64,000 bases of DNA from Sporosarcina highlanderae (GTDB lineage Bacteria; Bacillota; Bacilli; Bacillales_A; Planococcaceae): positions 372,001-436,000 of the forward strand of contig NZ_JAROCC010000001.1 in NCBI RefSeq assembly GCF_030433715.1, written 5' to 3'. Position numbers and translations under genes: made by a program. The number at the start of each line of letters is the position of its first letter. Position 1 is the stretch's first letter. This document shows positions 16,719 through 25,085 of the stretch, in pieces. The notes beneath the pieces are model-generated. The model had not been told where the DNA came from, searched no databases, and saw only the letters and a list, made by a program, of their open reading frames with translations.

Positions 16719-17325
16719 TCATGAGATGGTGCGAATCGGCGTTTCCGCTTATTTGCAGACACAGCCGGATATGGAAGTCGTCGATGAGGCAGTCAATGGA
16801 AAAGAGGCTGTGGAAAAGGCGCTTGCGTTACGGCCTGATATCATTTTAATGGATATGGTAATGCCGGAAATGAACGGCGCGGAGGCGACTGCGGCGATCA
16901 TCAAGCAATGGCCGGAAGCGAAAATCGTTATTGTCACCAGTTTCTTAGATGACGACAAAGTGTATCCTGCCCTTGAAGCTGGTGCGATCAGCTACATATT
17001 GAAAACATCGAATGCGAAAAGGATTGCCGAAGCCATCCGTGACACATTGAAGGGGCAGACCGTTTTGGAGCCTGAAGTGACGTCGAAAATGATGCAGAAA
17101 ATGAGGACCGGCAATTCGCATCGATTGCATGATGATTTGACGGAAAGAGAGCTTGAGATCCTTCTTTTACTTGCAAAAGGGAAAACGAACCAGGAGATTG
17201 CGGATGAGCTGTTCATTGCGTTGAAGACGGTAAAAACGCATGTGAGTAATTTATTATCAAAACTTGAAGTGCAGGACCGGACCCAGGCGGTTATTTATGC
17301 GTTTAAGAATAATTTGGTCGAATAA
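16693..17325 (+). CDS. liaR: LiaR, NarL/FixJ-family response regulator
   Basis: A receiver domain (ILLVDDHEMVRIG, phospho-Asp in DIILMDMVMPEMNG, Lys in ILKTS) is followed by a LuxR-type helix-turn-helix (LTERELEILLLLAKGKTNQEIADELFIALKT in segments, near residues 145-175). I prefer GTG 16693 (VIRILLVDD), with AAGGGGG nine bases upstream, over ATG 16684. The gene overlaps liaS by 26 bases. It probably activates the promoter upstream of liaI. Confidence 0.94.
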   Translation: MIRILLVDDHEMVRIGVSAYLQTQPDMEVVDEAVNGKEAVEKALALRPDIILMDMVMPEMNGAEATAAIIKQWPEAKIVIVTSFLDDDKVYPALEAGAISYILKTSNAKRIAEAIRDTLKGQTVLEPEVTSKMMQKMRTGNSHRLHDDLTERELEILLLLAKGKTNQEIADELFIALKTVKTHVSNLLSKLEVQDRTQAVIYAFKNNLVE

Positions 17326-17373
17326 AAAACTGCCCCGCCATCTGAATAGAGTGATGGCAGGGCAGTTTTTTTC
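17324..17373. terminator. Bidirectional terminator after liaR
   Basis: Complementary arms around ACTGCCC and GGGCAGT, with A and T runs on both sides, form a long stem that can end liaR and the converging channel-like gene. Confidence 0.9.
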
Positions 17374-17375
17374 GA

Positions 17376-19106
17376 TTAAAACTTATCAGGATCTTGTCCG
17401 CGGTTCGGGTTGTAAGGATATTCTTCGCCCGGGTCCTTCGTATTGTATCCGTCTATATTTGTTTGATTGAAACGTGTTGGGTCAGTCGGATAGCCATTGC
17501 CCCCGACCGGAGGGACATGGTCCTCATTCGCTGTTTCGTCTACGGCACGTTGGGCTTTATCCACAGACTTCTTAGCTTTAAACTTCATCTCGCTTTTCTC
17601 CTGCTCCCACTTTTCTTTCGACACATCCGCCTCTTGCAGACTGCCTTCCATTTTCGTCAAGTAACGGGAAGCATGTTCACGTCCGCCTAAACCGAATGCA
17701 AGACCGAATGCAAGTGCAACTCCACCTAAGATGAGGATGAAGGCCGCATTGATGATAGCTGGCGCGATACCTAACTGGCTCAATGCCATGAAGAACGCGA
17801 ATGCCAAAATCGCATATTTCGCTACATATCGCAAAACATGTGGCGATCCTGATTTTGTCGTGAGGATGCTTCCGACAAATTTTTCAGCAAGGTTCGCAAG
17901 CCAAAATCCGATTGCCAAAATGACGACTGCAGCAACAACCATCGGCAAGTATGCGAAAATGCCTGTCGCCAAAGTCACCATGAACGTCAAGTTCAGCAGT
18001 TGTAGTGCTTCAACAACGAACAGTAAGATGACGATTACTTGGACAATCGTTCCGATGATTTGGGAGAATGAAGGCGTTGATGCTCCTGAGCGTACACCCA
18101 TCTTCCCGAAAATCGAGTTAATCCCTAAATTTTCGAGTAAGGAAACAACGATGCCCTTGATCCATTTCGCCAAATAAATACCGACTAATACAAGTACAAT
18201 CGCGACCGCAATTTTCGGCAGCATCGTCATAATATCGTTTAACATGGCGATTGCCGGTTGTGAAATACCTTCCAGATCCAATACTTCCAGTGCGGAAATC
18301 GTTACAGGCAGCATGATCAGAACAAAAACGATAGTGCCGACAACGCCCGAAATACTTGTTACTTTCCCTTGTCCTGAAGAAAGCTTCAACTTATGAGAGA
18401 ACCGATCGACTCCAACCGACTCAAGCAGTTTCGTAACAATCGTTCGGATGATTTTCGCGACAACCCAGCCAACCGCGAATATCAAAGCTGCGCCGACAAT
18501 TTTCGGAATGAAGTTCATGAAGCTTGCGAGCATTCCCTCGAACGGACCACTGATGCCGCTTAAGCCGAGAGCGTGTAGTACAGCAGGTACGAACAGCAAC
18601 AGTACTACATAAAACGCAATATTAGCTGCAGTTTCGACCCATTTAGACTTATCAACTTCATCCGGGGATGCCCCTACCTTCGAGACGTACTTGTTCAGTT
18701 TCATCTTGACTCCGATTGCCAAAATCACTTTCTTGACAATCAACGCAAGAACCCAAGCTAAGAGCAAGATCAGTCCAGCCTTCAAGATGCTGAGAACCGC
18801 CCCGCCGATTCCCGAATACATCGTCATGAACGGCGAAGCGATCATGGATGCGTTCATGATGTTAAAGAAGAGAAGGAATGCAAGTAAAAGAATACCGAAG
18901 AAGACTACTTTACTGATAATCTTTTCGATATTCCATTTTCCGTCTTTGACATCCAATCTTTCATTGACTCTCGATTTCTTCAATCGTTTGCTGACTGCGT
19001 TCTCGACCGCTTTTGCTATGAAGAAACCGATCAGCAATACAATTAGGCCAAGTATCAGCTCAGGAAGATAGCTAAGCATGTTCGTAAAATACAAGTCTCT
19101 GTACAT
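17376..19106 (-). CDS. Mechanosensitive-channel-like protein with repeated conserved TM helices
   Basis: A 576-residue protein from ATG 19106 (GGAGG seven bases upstream; the ORF extends six codons further). It contains four similar blocks of the type LPELILGLIVLLIGFFIAK / IPKIVGAALIFAVGWVVAK / LPKIAVAIVLVLVGIYLAK / LPMVVAAVVILAIGFWLAN. This is the conserved-TM-helix repeat found in CmpX/MscS-related proteins. Near residue 480 is a glycine-rich AFGLAFGLGGREHASRYL pore-like segment, followed by a ~90-residue polar, disordered tail. A role in osmotic or envelope tension is likely; channel activity is inferred. Confidence 0.8.
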   Translation of the reverse strand: MYRDLYFTNMLSYLPELILGLIVLLIGFFIAKAVENAVSKRLKKSRVNERLDVKDGKWNIEKIISKVVFFGILLLAFLLFFNIMNASMIASPFMTMYSGIGGAVLSILKAGLILLLAWVLALIVKKVILAIGVKMKLNKYVSKVGASPDEVDKSKWVETAANIAFYVVLLLFVPAVLHALGLSGISGPFEGMLASFMNFIPKIVGAALIFAVGWVVAKIIRTIVTKLLESVGVDRFSHKLKLSSGQGKVTSISGVVGTIVFVLIMLPVTISALEVLDLEGISQPAIAMLNDIMTMLPKIAVAIVLVLVGIYLAKWIKGIVVSLLENLGINSIFGKMGVRSGASTPSFSQIIGTIVQVIVILLFVVEALQLLNLTFMVTLATGIFAYLPMVVAAVVILAIGFWLANLAEKFVGSILTTKSGSPHVLRYVAKYAILAFAFFMALSQLGIAPAIINAAFILILGGVALAFGLAFGLGGREHASRYLTKMEGSLQEADVSKEKWEQEKSEMKFKAKKSVDKAQRAVDETANEDHVPPVGGNGYPTDPTRFNQTNIDGYNTKDPGEEYPYNPNRGQDPDKF

Positions 19107-19214
19107 TCCGCGTCCTCCATTCATTAGGTAATCTATTAGTGACTATTCCTATTAATGGAGAGGAGTAAACCTATTAATCTGTAGAAAGCTTGAGCGCGAG
19201 GTCCAGTTATATTC

Positions 19215-19263
19215 AAAAAAACAGGCAATGGAAAGCACCCTGCTTTCCCTCGCCTGTTAATTC
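19215..19263 (-). terminator. Terminator of swrC
   Basis: On the minus strand AACAGGC...GGGAAAGC pairs with GCTTTCC...GCCTGTT, followed by a run of T. A lone TTGAGCGCGAG word at about 19188, matching the array at 45677, lies just beyond it. Confidence 0.85.
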
Positions 19264-19276
19264 ACTTCAAACTAAC

Positions 19277-22200
19277 TCAATCCTCTTCTAAATCTAAACG
19301 ATTCTTCTTGAACATTTTCGACAAGATTTCATAAACAATCGGCACAACAATCAATGTCAGCAATGTAGAGCTGATCAAACCGCCGATTACTGTAATTCCC
19401 AATCCTTTCGAAATCAATCCGCCGCCTGCTCCGTTTCCAAGAGCCAACGGAATGAGGGCACCGATTGTAGCAATGGCAGTCATAAGGATCGGACGTAAAC
19501 GAGTTGCGCCCGCTTCAAGAACTGCTTCACGCATTTTCAAACCGGTACGTTCCATCCGAATAATACGGTCAACGAGTACAATCGCATTCGTGACGACGAT
19601 ACCGATCAACATCAAGAGACCCATCATGACTGGAACGGAAATCGTTTCGCCTGCAATTAACAGACCGACAAACGAACCGATGACTGCAAACGGAAGCGAG
19701 AATAGAATCGCAAACGGTGCGACACCTTCACGGAACGTAACGACAAGAATGAAGTAGACAATCGCGATTGCCGCAATCATTGCAATACCAAGCTGCGTGA
19801 ATGCCTCTTCCATGTCAGCCGCAACACCAGCAGTATCGACCGAAACGCCTTTCGGCAAATTCAGCTTATCAATTGCTTTATCGACTTCAGACGTCGCTTT
19901 TGATACGTCTGCGTCGACTAACTTACCTGTTACAGAAGCGTAGTACTGCCCTTTGCTTCGGGAAAGCGTGTTGAATGTAGACCCTTTTTCAACTTCTACT
20001 AAATCTGAGAGCTTCATTGTTGTACCTATAGCTGTAGGAACCTCAGTTGCCAATAATTCATCAATTGACTTAGGCTGTTCTACAGCCTTCTGCTTCACAA
20101 CAACTTCCAATTCATTACGATCTTTCCCAATCGTAGTTACGACTTCTTGTGTCCTTGACGGAGCAAGCATCATAATGATTTGACCAGTCGTCAATCCATA
20201 CTGCAGCAACTCATCCTGCGTTGTTTTCAGAGTGTACTGAACGTAGGCATCTTCGGCGCTTGAAGAAACATCCTCAATACCTTTCGTTTCACCCATGACT
20301 TCTTCAACCTGTTGTACTGCTTCTTTTAGGCTGCTTAAATCTTCACTATAGAACGTGTAGCTAATTTCATTTGTGGACATTCCCATGGCGCTGAAATTCT
20401 GGCTCTTCCATTCTCCGGATTGACCAATAGTAAATACGTAGTCCTCGATTTCTTTACGGACTTCTTGGAAGTTTTCCATATCCGGATCAAAAATAAGGTA
20501 CATTAATGCACCGCTCGATCCTCCACCCATCATCGCTGTCATCGGATCAGCGCTGTCCATGATCGATAGCTGGACGATGTCAATATCATCACGTTTGAGC
20601 ATTTCCTTTTCGACAACTTCGACGTTTGCCAACGTTTCATCCTGAAGCTCACCCGTTGCCGGTGTATACGTAATGTACATGACTTTTTCTTCATCGCTTC
20701 CTAAGAAACTGAAACCGATTAATGGCATCAACCCTAAGCTGCCCGCTAATAGAACAATAGAAATGATTGACGTAATGACTTTATGGTTCAGCGTCCATGC
20801 AAGGACACGTTTATACCAATTCGCCATTTTTCCAGCCTCTTTGTGCTGGCTATCCGTCTTTTCACCATATAGCTTTTTCCTGAATAGGAAATGTGATAGT
20901 GCCGGTACAATTGTAATCGCAACAAGCAATGAAGCACCAAGCGCAAATGTCATTGTCAGCGCAAACGGCATGAATAACTCGCCGACCATACCACCGACAA
21001 AGATCAATGGTGCAAATACCGCAACAGTTACGAGTGTTGAAGACATGATCGGTTTAAACATTTCGATTGTGGCTTCACGAATTAATGCACGACCTGATAG
21101 CTTTTCAGTTTTCAAATGTAGCCTTCGGTATATATTTTCCACGACGACAATTGAGTCATCGATAACCCGCCCTATTGCAACTGTAATCGCACCAAGCGTC
21201 ATAATATTAAGCGTGATGTCCAGCCAATTGAGCAATAATAACGCCATGAATACTGAAACTGGAATTGAAACAATTGAGATGATCGTTGATTTGAAATCAC
21301 GCAAGAATAGTAGAATGATCAAAACCGCAATCAATCCACCGAATAGCGCTTTTTCTACCATCGTTGAAACTGACGCTTCGATCGGTTCACCTTGGTCAAG
21401 TGAGATGTCTACGACAAGACCATCAATCGCTTTCTCTTCTACTTTCATAAGCTTCTTCACATCATTAACGACATCAACAGTGTTAGCGCGTTGGCCTTTG
21501 ACTATTTGAATGGCGATCGCATTTTCACCATTCGTACGTGAAATCGACTTCACCCTACCAACTTTCTCAACTGTCGCGATATCACCTAACTTAACGAACG
21601 GCGATGGATTCGCTTCTGAAGGCGTGATAGGAATAAGCATGCCTTCCAATTCTTCAATCGTCATGAACTTTCCGTCCACAGCGACAGCCTGCTCGCCTTC
21701 TTCAAATTCATAAAGGCCGAGTGAAACTTCCATATTGCCGGCTTGGAGCATTTGCTTAACCGTATCTTCAGTCAAACCTAATTTAGCCATCTTTTCTTCA
21801 TCATACGTAAGTTCAACTTCTTCGATATGCTGTCCTGAAATTGTTGCTGATGCAACCCCATCGATTTTCTCGATTTTCGGCAGCAAAATATCTTCAACTG
21901 TGGAAGTCAATTCAACGATATCTTCTGAAGTACTACTCACACTTAACGCCACAACTGGCATCATATTCATGCTAATCGCAGTGATAATTGGTTCCTGCGC
22001 GCCTTCAGGCAAAGTTAATGAATCCATAGCGGACGCCAATGCCCGCTTCGCCTCATCCATATCAATCCCATATTCATATTCCACCTGAATGCTTGCCATA
22101 TTGGAATTTGAATTGGAGTAAACCGATTTAACATGGTCTAAGTTTTCAACTGCTTTTTCGATAGGTATCGAGACTTCATCCATAACTTGCTCAGGAGTCG

Positions 22201-22363
22201 CCCCTGGATAAACACCCATGACCATTAAGTACGGTATCGAAATATCCGGCAACGTCTCCGTTTTCATCTGTGTTGCGGAATAAACCCCCGAAACGGTAAT
22301 AATAATGGTAAGCAACCATACTGCTAATTTATTCTTCAGTACAAAATTGACTAATCCTTTCAC
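19277..22363 (-). CDS. swrC: RND-family efflux pump, SwrC/YerP-like
   Basis: A 1028-residue RND transporter with two halves. Each half has an N-terminal TM, a large extracytoplasmic loop and a TM bundle. The HAE1-type signatures PGATPEQV near residue 53, GRVIDDSIVVVENIYRR near 400 and the second-half GIVVTNAIVLVDRI are visible. The Gram-positive homologue SwrC exports surfactin and other amphiphiles and contributes to long-chain lipid and solvent tolerance. Start is GTG 22363. It is divergent from the TetR-type gene yerO with one operator inside both promoters. Confidence 0.9.
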   Translation of the reverse strand: MKGLVNFVLKNKLAVWLLTIIITVSGVYSATQMKTETLPDISIPYLMVMGVYPGATPEQVMDEVSIPIEKAVENLDHVKSVYSNSNSNMASIQVEYEYGIDMDEAKRALASAMDSLTLPEGAQEPIITAISMNMMPVVALSVSSTSEDIVELTSTVEDILLPKIEKIDGVASATISGQHIEEVELTYDEEKMAKLGLTEDTVKQMLQAGNMEVSLGLYEFEEGEQAVAVDGKFMTIEELEGMLIPITPSEANPSPFVKLGDIATVEKVGRVKSISRTNGENAIAIQIVKGQRANTVDVVNDVKKLMKVEEKAIDGLVVDISLDQGEPIEASVSTMVEKALFGGLIAVLIILLFLRDFKSTIISIVSIPVSVFMALLLLNWLDITLNIMTLGAITVAIGRVIDDSIVVVENIYRRLHLKTEKLSGRALIREATIEMFKPIMSSTLVTVAVFAPLIFVGGMVGELFMPFALTMTFALGASLLVAITIVPALSHFLFRKKLYGEKTDSQHKEAGKMANWYKRVLAWTLNHKVITSIISIVLLAGSLGLMPLIGFSFLGSDEEKVMYITYTPATGELQDETLANVEVVEKEMLKRDDIDIVQLSIMDSADPMTAMMGGGSSGALMYLIFDPDMENFQEVRKEIEDYVFTIGQSGEWKSQNFSAMGMSTNEISYTFYSEDLSSLKEAVQQVEEVMGETKGIEDVSSSAEDAYVQYTLKTTQDELLQYGLTTGQIIMMLAPSRTQEVVTTIGKDRNELEVVVKQKAVEQPKSIDELLATEVPTAIGTTMKLSDLVEVEKGSTFNTLSRSKGQYYASVTGKLVDADVSKATSEVDKAIDKLNLPKGVSVDTAGVAADMEEAFTQLGIAMIAAIAIVYFILVVTFREGVAPFAILFSLPFAVIGSFVGLLIAGETISVPVMMGLLMLIGIVVTNAIVLVDRIIRMERTGLKMREAVLEAGATRLRPILMTAIATIGALIPLALGNGAGGGLISKGLGITVIGGLISSTLLTLIVVPIVYEILSKMFKKNRLDLEED

Positions 22364-22381
22364 CCTTACACCTTCCCCTTG

Positions 22382-22434
22382 TTGACAAATTGGACTCTGT
22401 TTTTTATAGTAGTGACTAAGCGGTCAATTGTCAA
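22382..22434. promoter_or_regulatory. Overlapping divergent yerO/swrC promoters with one TetR-type operator
   Basis: Plus strand: TTGACA (22382-22387), 17 bp, TATAGT (22405-22410) for yerO. Minus strand: TTGACA (22434-22429), 17 bp, TACTAT (22411-22406) for swrC. The two -10 boxes share five positions, so only one polymerase can bind at a time. TGACTAAGCGGTCA (22413-22426), with half-sites TGAC/GTCA, covers the yerO start region and fills the swrC spacer. It is a probable YerO operator. Confidence 0.7.
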
Positions 22435-22463
22435 TTGAAATACATAGGAGCGATTCGAAAAAT

Positions 22464-23297
22464 ATGGCGAAAAAACAACTAATTATGGAAAAAGCTTTGG
22501 AACTCTTCGCAAAGCAAGGATTTGAAGCGACATCTGTTCAGCAAATAACAGATCATTGCGGCATTTCAAAGGGAGCCTTCTATTTATCATTCAAGTCAAA
22601 GGACGAATTGATTGTCGCGTTAATTGATCACTTTATGAGACAGTTTACCGCAGACATTGACTTCGTGGTCAGCGACAAAAATGAAGAGGACTTGTTATAC
22701 AATTTCTATTACACGGCCTTTCAATCGTTCAGTAAGCACTCTGATTTCGCTAAACTTCTTATGAAGGAGCCGGCGCAATCTTTTAATGAAGAGCTTTTTT
22801 CCAAGCTGCATAATTACAACAAATCACTTGAAAAAGTCATTTTATCAATGATCGAACGATTATACGGTGATCTTTCCAAAGACTTGAAATATGATTTATC
22901 ATTTTGCATTAAAGGCTTTATGAGTACTTATTCAGAGCTTTATTTACTATACAAAACACCAATCGACATGGATTTACTTTCCCAATCACTTGTCGAGAAA
23001 ACAAATCTATTAGCGAAAAACATGACAATCACTTTCATTCCCGATGAACTAATAGAGATAATCGATCAGCCACTTATTGAGGACACATCTTCCGAAAAAA
23101 TAGTGGAAGTCATTGAAAAGAACATTGAGGACATGGAGGATTCCATCGAAAAAGAGTCGTTGATCCTATTGAAGCAAGAGCTGTTGGAGCCAGCGCTACA
23201 CCCTGCAATCGTTAAAGGCTTATTATCGAACATCCAACACCACCCACATTGCAAATGGGCCGCTTATTTACTGCGAAAACATTTTGAAATAAAATAA
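22464..23297 (+). CDS. yerO: TetR-family repressor, YerO-like
   Basis: A TetR/AcrR regulator of 277 residues from ATG 22464. The N-terminal helix-turn-helix (KALELFAKQGFEATSVQQIT then CGISKGAFYLSFKSKDEL) is typical, and a long helical ligand-binding region follows. An upstream in-frame TTG (22428) lies only ~11 bases from the predicted transcription start, so the ATG with an upstream AGGAG is preferred although spacing is long. By position and by analogy with B. subtilis yerO-yerP it represses swrC and itself. Confidence 0.88.
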   Translation: MAKKQLIMEKALELFAKQGFEATSVQQITDHCGISKGAFYLSFKSKDELIVALIDHFMRQFTADIDFVVSDKNEEDLLYNFYYTAFQSFSKHSDFAKLLMKEPAQSFNEELFSKLHNYNKSLEKVILSMIERLYGDLSKDLKYDLSFCIKGFMSTYSELYLLYKTPIDMDLLSQSLVEKTNLLAKNMTITFIPDELIEIIDQPLIEDTSSEKIVEVIEKNIEDMEDSIEKESLILLKQELLEPALHPAIVKGLLSNIQHHPHCKWAAYLLRKHFEIK

Positions 23298-23352
23298 AGG
23301 AAAAACGCTTTGTTAGCCTGTTCAGCTCCCAAAGCGTTTTTCCTTTATTTAT
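23292..23352. terminator. Bidirectional terminator between yerO and the DinB-like gene
   Basis: A long stem with arms around AAAAACGCTTTG and CAAAGCGTTTTT, flanked by AATAAAGG/CCTTTATT, serves both converging genes. Confidence 0.92.
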
Positions 23353-23813
23353 TATCCGATCGCTCGGTTCAATGCATGAATGACGCCTGCATGAAGTCCC
23401 TCATGCCAAAGAGCGAACTGCATGACCGCATCGACTGTACCCATCGTTAACATATCTCCAATTTTGAGAGGTTCAGGCATGACATCATCAAGCTTGCCTT
23501 CCAATGCTTCAAGGACTCGCGGCAACTGTTCTTGAAGAGCTACTTCCAATTCTTCTTGTGAAGGGGCTTGACCTTCCCATTCTGCAGGGCTTGTCCCCAT
23601 TCCAAAAAACGTGTCCCACTCACTATGTCGCGGCTCATAGTCCGGCAGAGCCTTTGCTGCGAATTGTTCCATTGAAATATATAGGTGTCCGACATTCCAC
23701 CGAATCGTATTATTAAAACCGGTTGGCTGCTTGTCCCACGTATCTTCTTTTGTCTGAGATAAGCGCCCCATCGTATACATTCTTGCAAATTTCAACTGTG
23801 CAATTGTTTCCAT
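23352..23813 (-). CDS. DinB-superfamily protein
   Basis: A 153-residue four-helix-bundle protein of the DinB/YfiT type. Metal ligand candidates are His in WNVGHLYI near residue 43 and the pair in LWHEGLHAG near 134-138, the usual three-histidine set. Such proteins are DNA-damage-induced or act as bacillithiol or mycothiol transferases; no direct evidence picks one here. GGGGGA precedes the ATG. It stands alone between two converging or divergent hypothetical genes. Confidence 0.85.
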   Translation of the reverse strand: METIAQLKFARMYTMGRLSQTKEDTWDKQPTGFNNTIRWNVGHLYISMEQFAAKALPDYEPRHSEWDTFFGMGTSPAEWEGQAPSQEELEVALQEQLPRVLEALEGKLDDVMPEPLKIGDMLTMGTVDAVMQFALWHEGLHAGVIHALNRAIG

Positions 23814-23889
23814 TTCACATTCCCCCTTTTCATTATCATACTAAAGATTTAATGAAAAGGAAAAAGCGGGTATCCTAACGGAGTCCGCT

Positions 23890-24216
23890 TTACGTAAGAT
23901 CTATCGGTTTGTCATTTCTCTTTTGGCTATTCCATTTTTCTCGGGTCATGCTGTCGAATTCCCGCTTTTCTTGCACATTTACAGGATGGTCTTCCAACAC
24001 GTTGAATTCTTTGGTTAACGGTTTATTTTCACTAAAAGCAGATGGACCATCCATGCCCACTTTGTCTTGAGCGTTTTTGCGGAATTCATAAGTGAAGTTC
24101 GAGTCGGCAGGGTCCGCTAAAGGCAGTTCATACGCCGGTCCTACTCCTTTTCCGGGATGCAGAATCTTCGGTTCCAGGTCCTTTTTATTCGGATATTTAC
24201 CATCTACGATCGTCAT
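23890..24216 (-). CDS. Hypothetical hydrophilic 108-aa protein
   Basis: Start placed at ATG 24216 because AAAAGGAGG lies just upstream; the frame is open 16 codons further. The product is hydrophilic and rich in Lys, Asp, Glu and Pro (MTIVDGKYPNKKDLEPKI at the start). It has no membrane segment, no cysteine and no motif I recognise. Segments such as FTYEFRKNAQDKVG and EKREFDSMTREKWNS look helical. Probably a cytoplasmic or spore-associated small protein of Bacillales; function unknown. Confidence 0.7.
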   Translation of the reverse strand: MTIVDGKYPNKKDLEPKILHPGKGVGPAYELPLADPADSNFTYEFRKNAQDKVGMDGPSAFSENKPLTKEFNVLEDHPVNVQEKREFDSMTREKWNSQKRNDKPIDLT

Positions 24217-24380
24217 ATGGCATTCCTCCTTTTCCTCATCTTCAAACACGGAAAGCACGCGCATGGAGGGAGGTGGTTTTTATCTATTCCCTTTCACAAT
24301 AAAACCTAAACCTTTTTTTCAAGGGAACATCGCCTGTGAATTTTCGTTAATACTAACATGAAAAGTCATGGGGTGACTGT

Positions 24381-25031
24381 ATGCAAAAATGGTTTGGCGC
24401 TGTCTTTCCTATTGTCAGTATTTTACTGTTATTATGGATCGAGCAAGGTATTGACGTGACGTACGGAGTTAAAACGGTGGCAAAGATCATACTACTTGTA
24501 GGGATTCCAATCATGCTTTTCCGTTCCACGAACTTCCCATTTCTTCGTTTTCGAAAAGCAGATCGAAATAGTATTCGGAATGCCTTCATTTTCGGGATCG
24601 CGATAATGGTGCTTATCATAGGTGCATTTTTAGTAATGCAACGGTTTATTGACATCCCTGCCTTACGCGAAGATTTAATGACGTCCGGCATAACGCCTGC
24701 TATCTTTCCGTTCATAGCAATTTACATTCTTTTTGGAAATTCTATCATCGAGGAATTCTTTTTTCGCGGACTGTTACCAGACTTATTCGGACGGGGTGCA
24801 ATGCGTTTTCTCCTGCCGCCATTCTTTTTTGCCATTTATCATATCGCCATCTTCCTGCCATGGTTCACGCTACCGATTTTACTCTTGGCTATAGGCGGAC
24901 TCTGGACAGGCGGATTGATCTTTCAGATTGCGAATGAAAAATCTCATACCATTTTGCCGTCTTGGATCATACATATGTTTGCGGATCTTGGCATATTACT
25001 TGTTGGGATTTATGTTCTTTATTTTTACTGA
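24381..25031 (+). CDS. CPBP-family intramembrane metalloprotease
   Basis: A 216-residue membrane protein with about six hydrophobic segments. The CPBP/Abi signature is complete: EEFFFRG near residue 128, a histidine in IYHIAIF near 158, and HMFADLG near 198. Family members include Rce1-type proteases, bacteriocin self-immunity proteins and anti-sigma proteases. The ribosome site is weak (GGGGTGA). No peptide or bacteriocin gene is adjacent, so the substrate is unknown. Confidence 0.85.
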   Translation: MQKWFGAVFPIVSILLLLWIEQGIDVTYGVKTVAKIILLVGIPIMLFRSTNFPFLRFRKADRNSIRNAFIFGIAIMVLIIGAFLVMQRFIDIPALREDLMTSGITPAIFPFIAIYILFGNSIIEEFFFRGLLPDLFGRGAMRFLLPPFFFAIYHIAIFLPWFTLPILLLAIGGLWTGGLIFQIANEKSHTILPSWIIHMFADLGILLVGIYVLYFY

Positions 25032-25032
25032 T

Positions 25033-25085
25033 AAAAAATCCGCATGCCCTGCCAAGTTTCCCGGCAATGCATGCGGATTTTTTTA
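25033..25085. terminator. Bidirectional terminator
   Basis: AAAAATCCGCATGC and GCATGCGGATTTTT arms form a strong stem with A and T flanks between the converging CPBP and histidine kinase genes. Confidence 0.92.

Noticed and set aside
20673..21509. Long plus-strand ORF inside swrC
   Set aside because: Antisense shadow of the RND pump; Ser/Thr-rich composition and no start signal.
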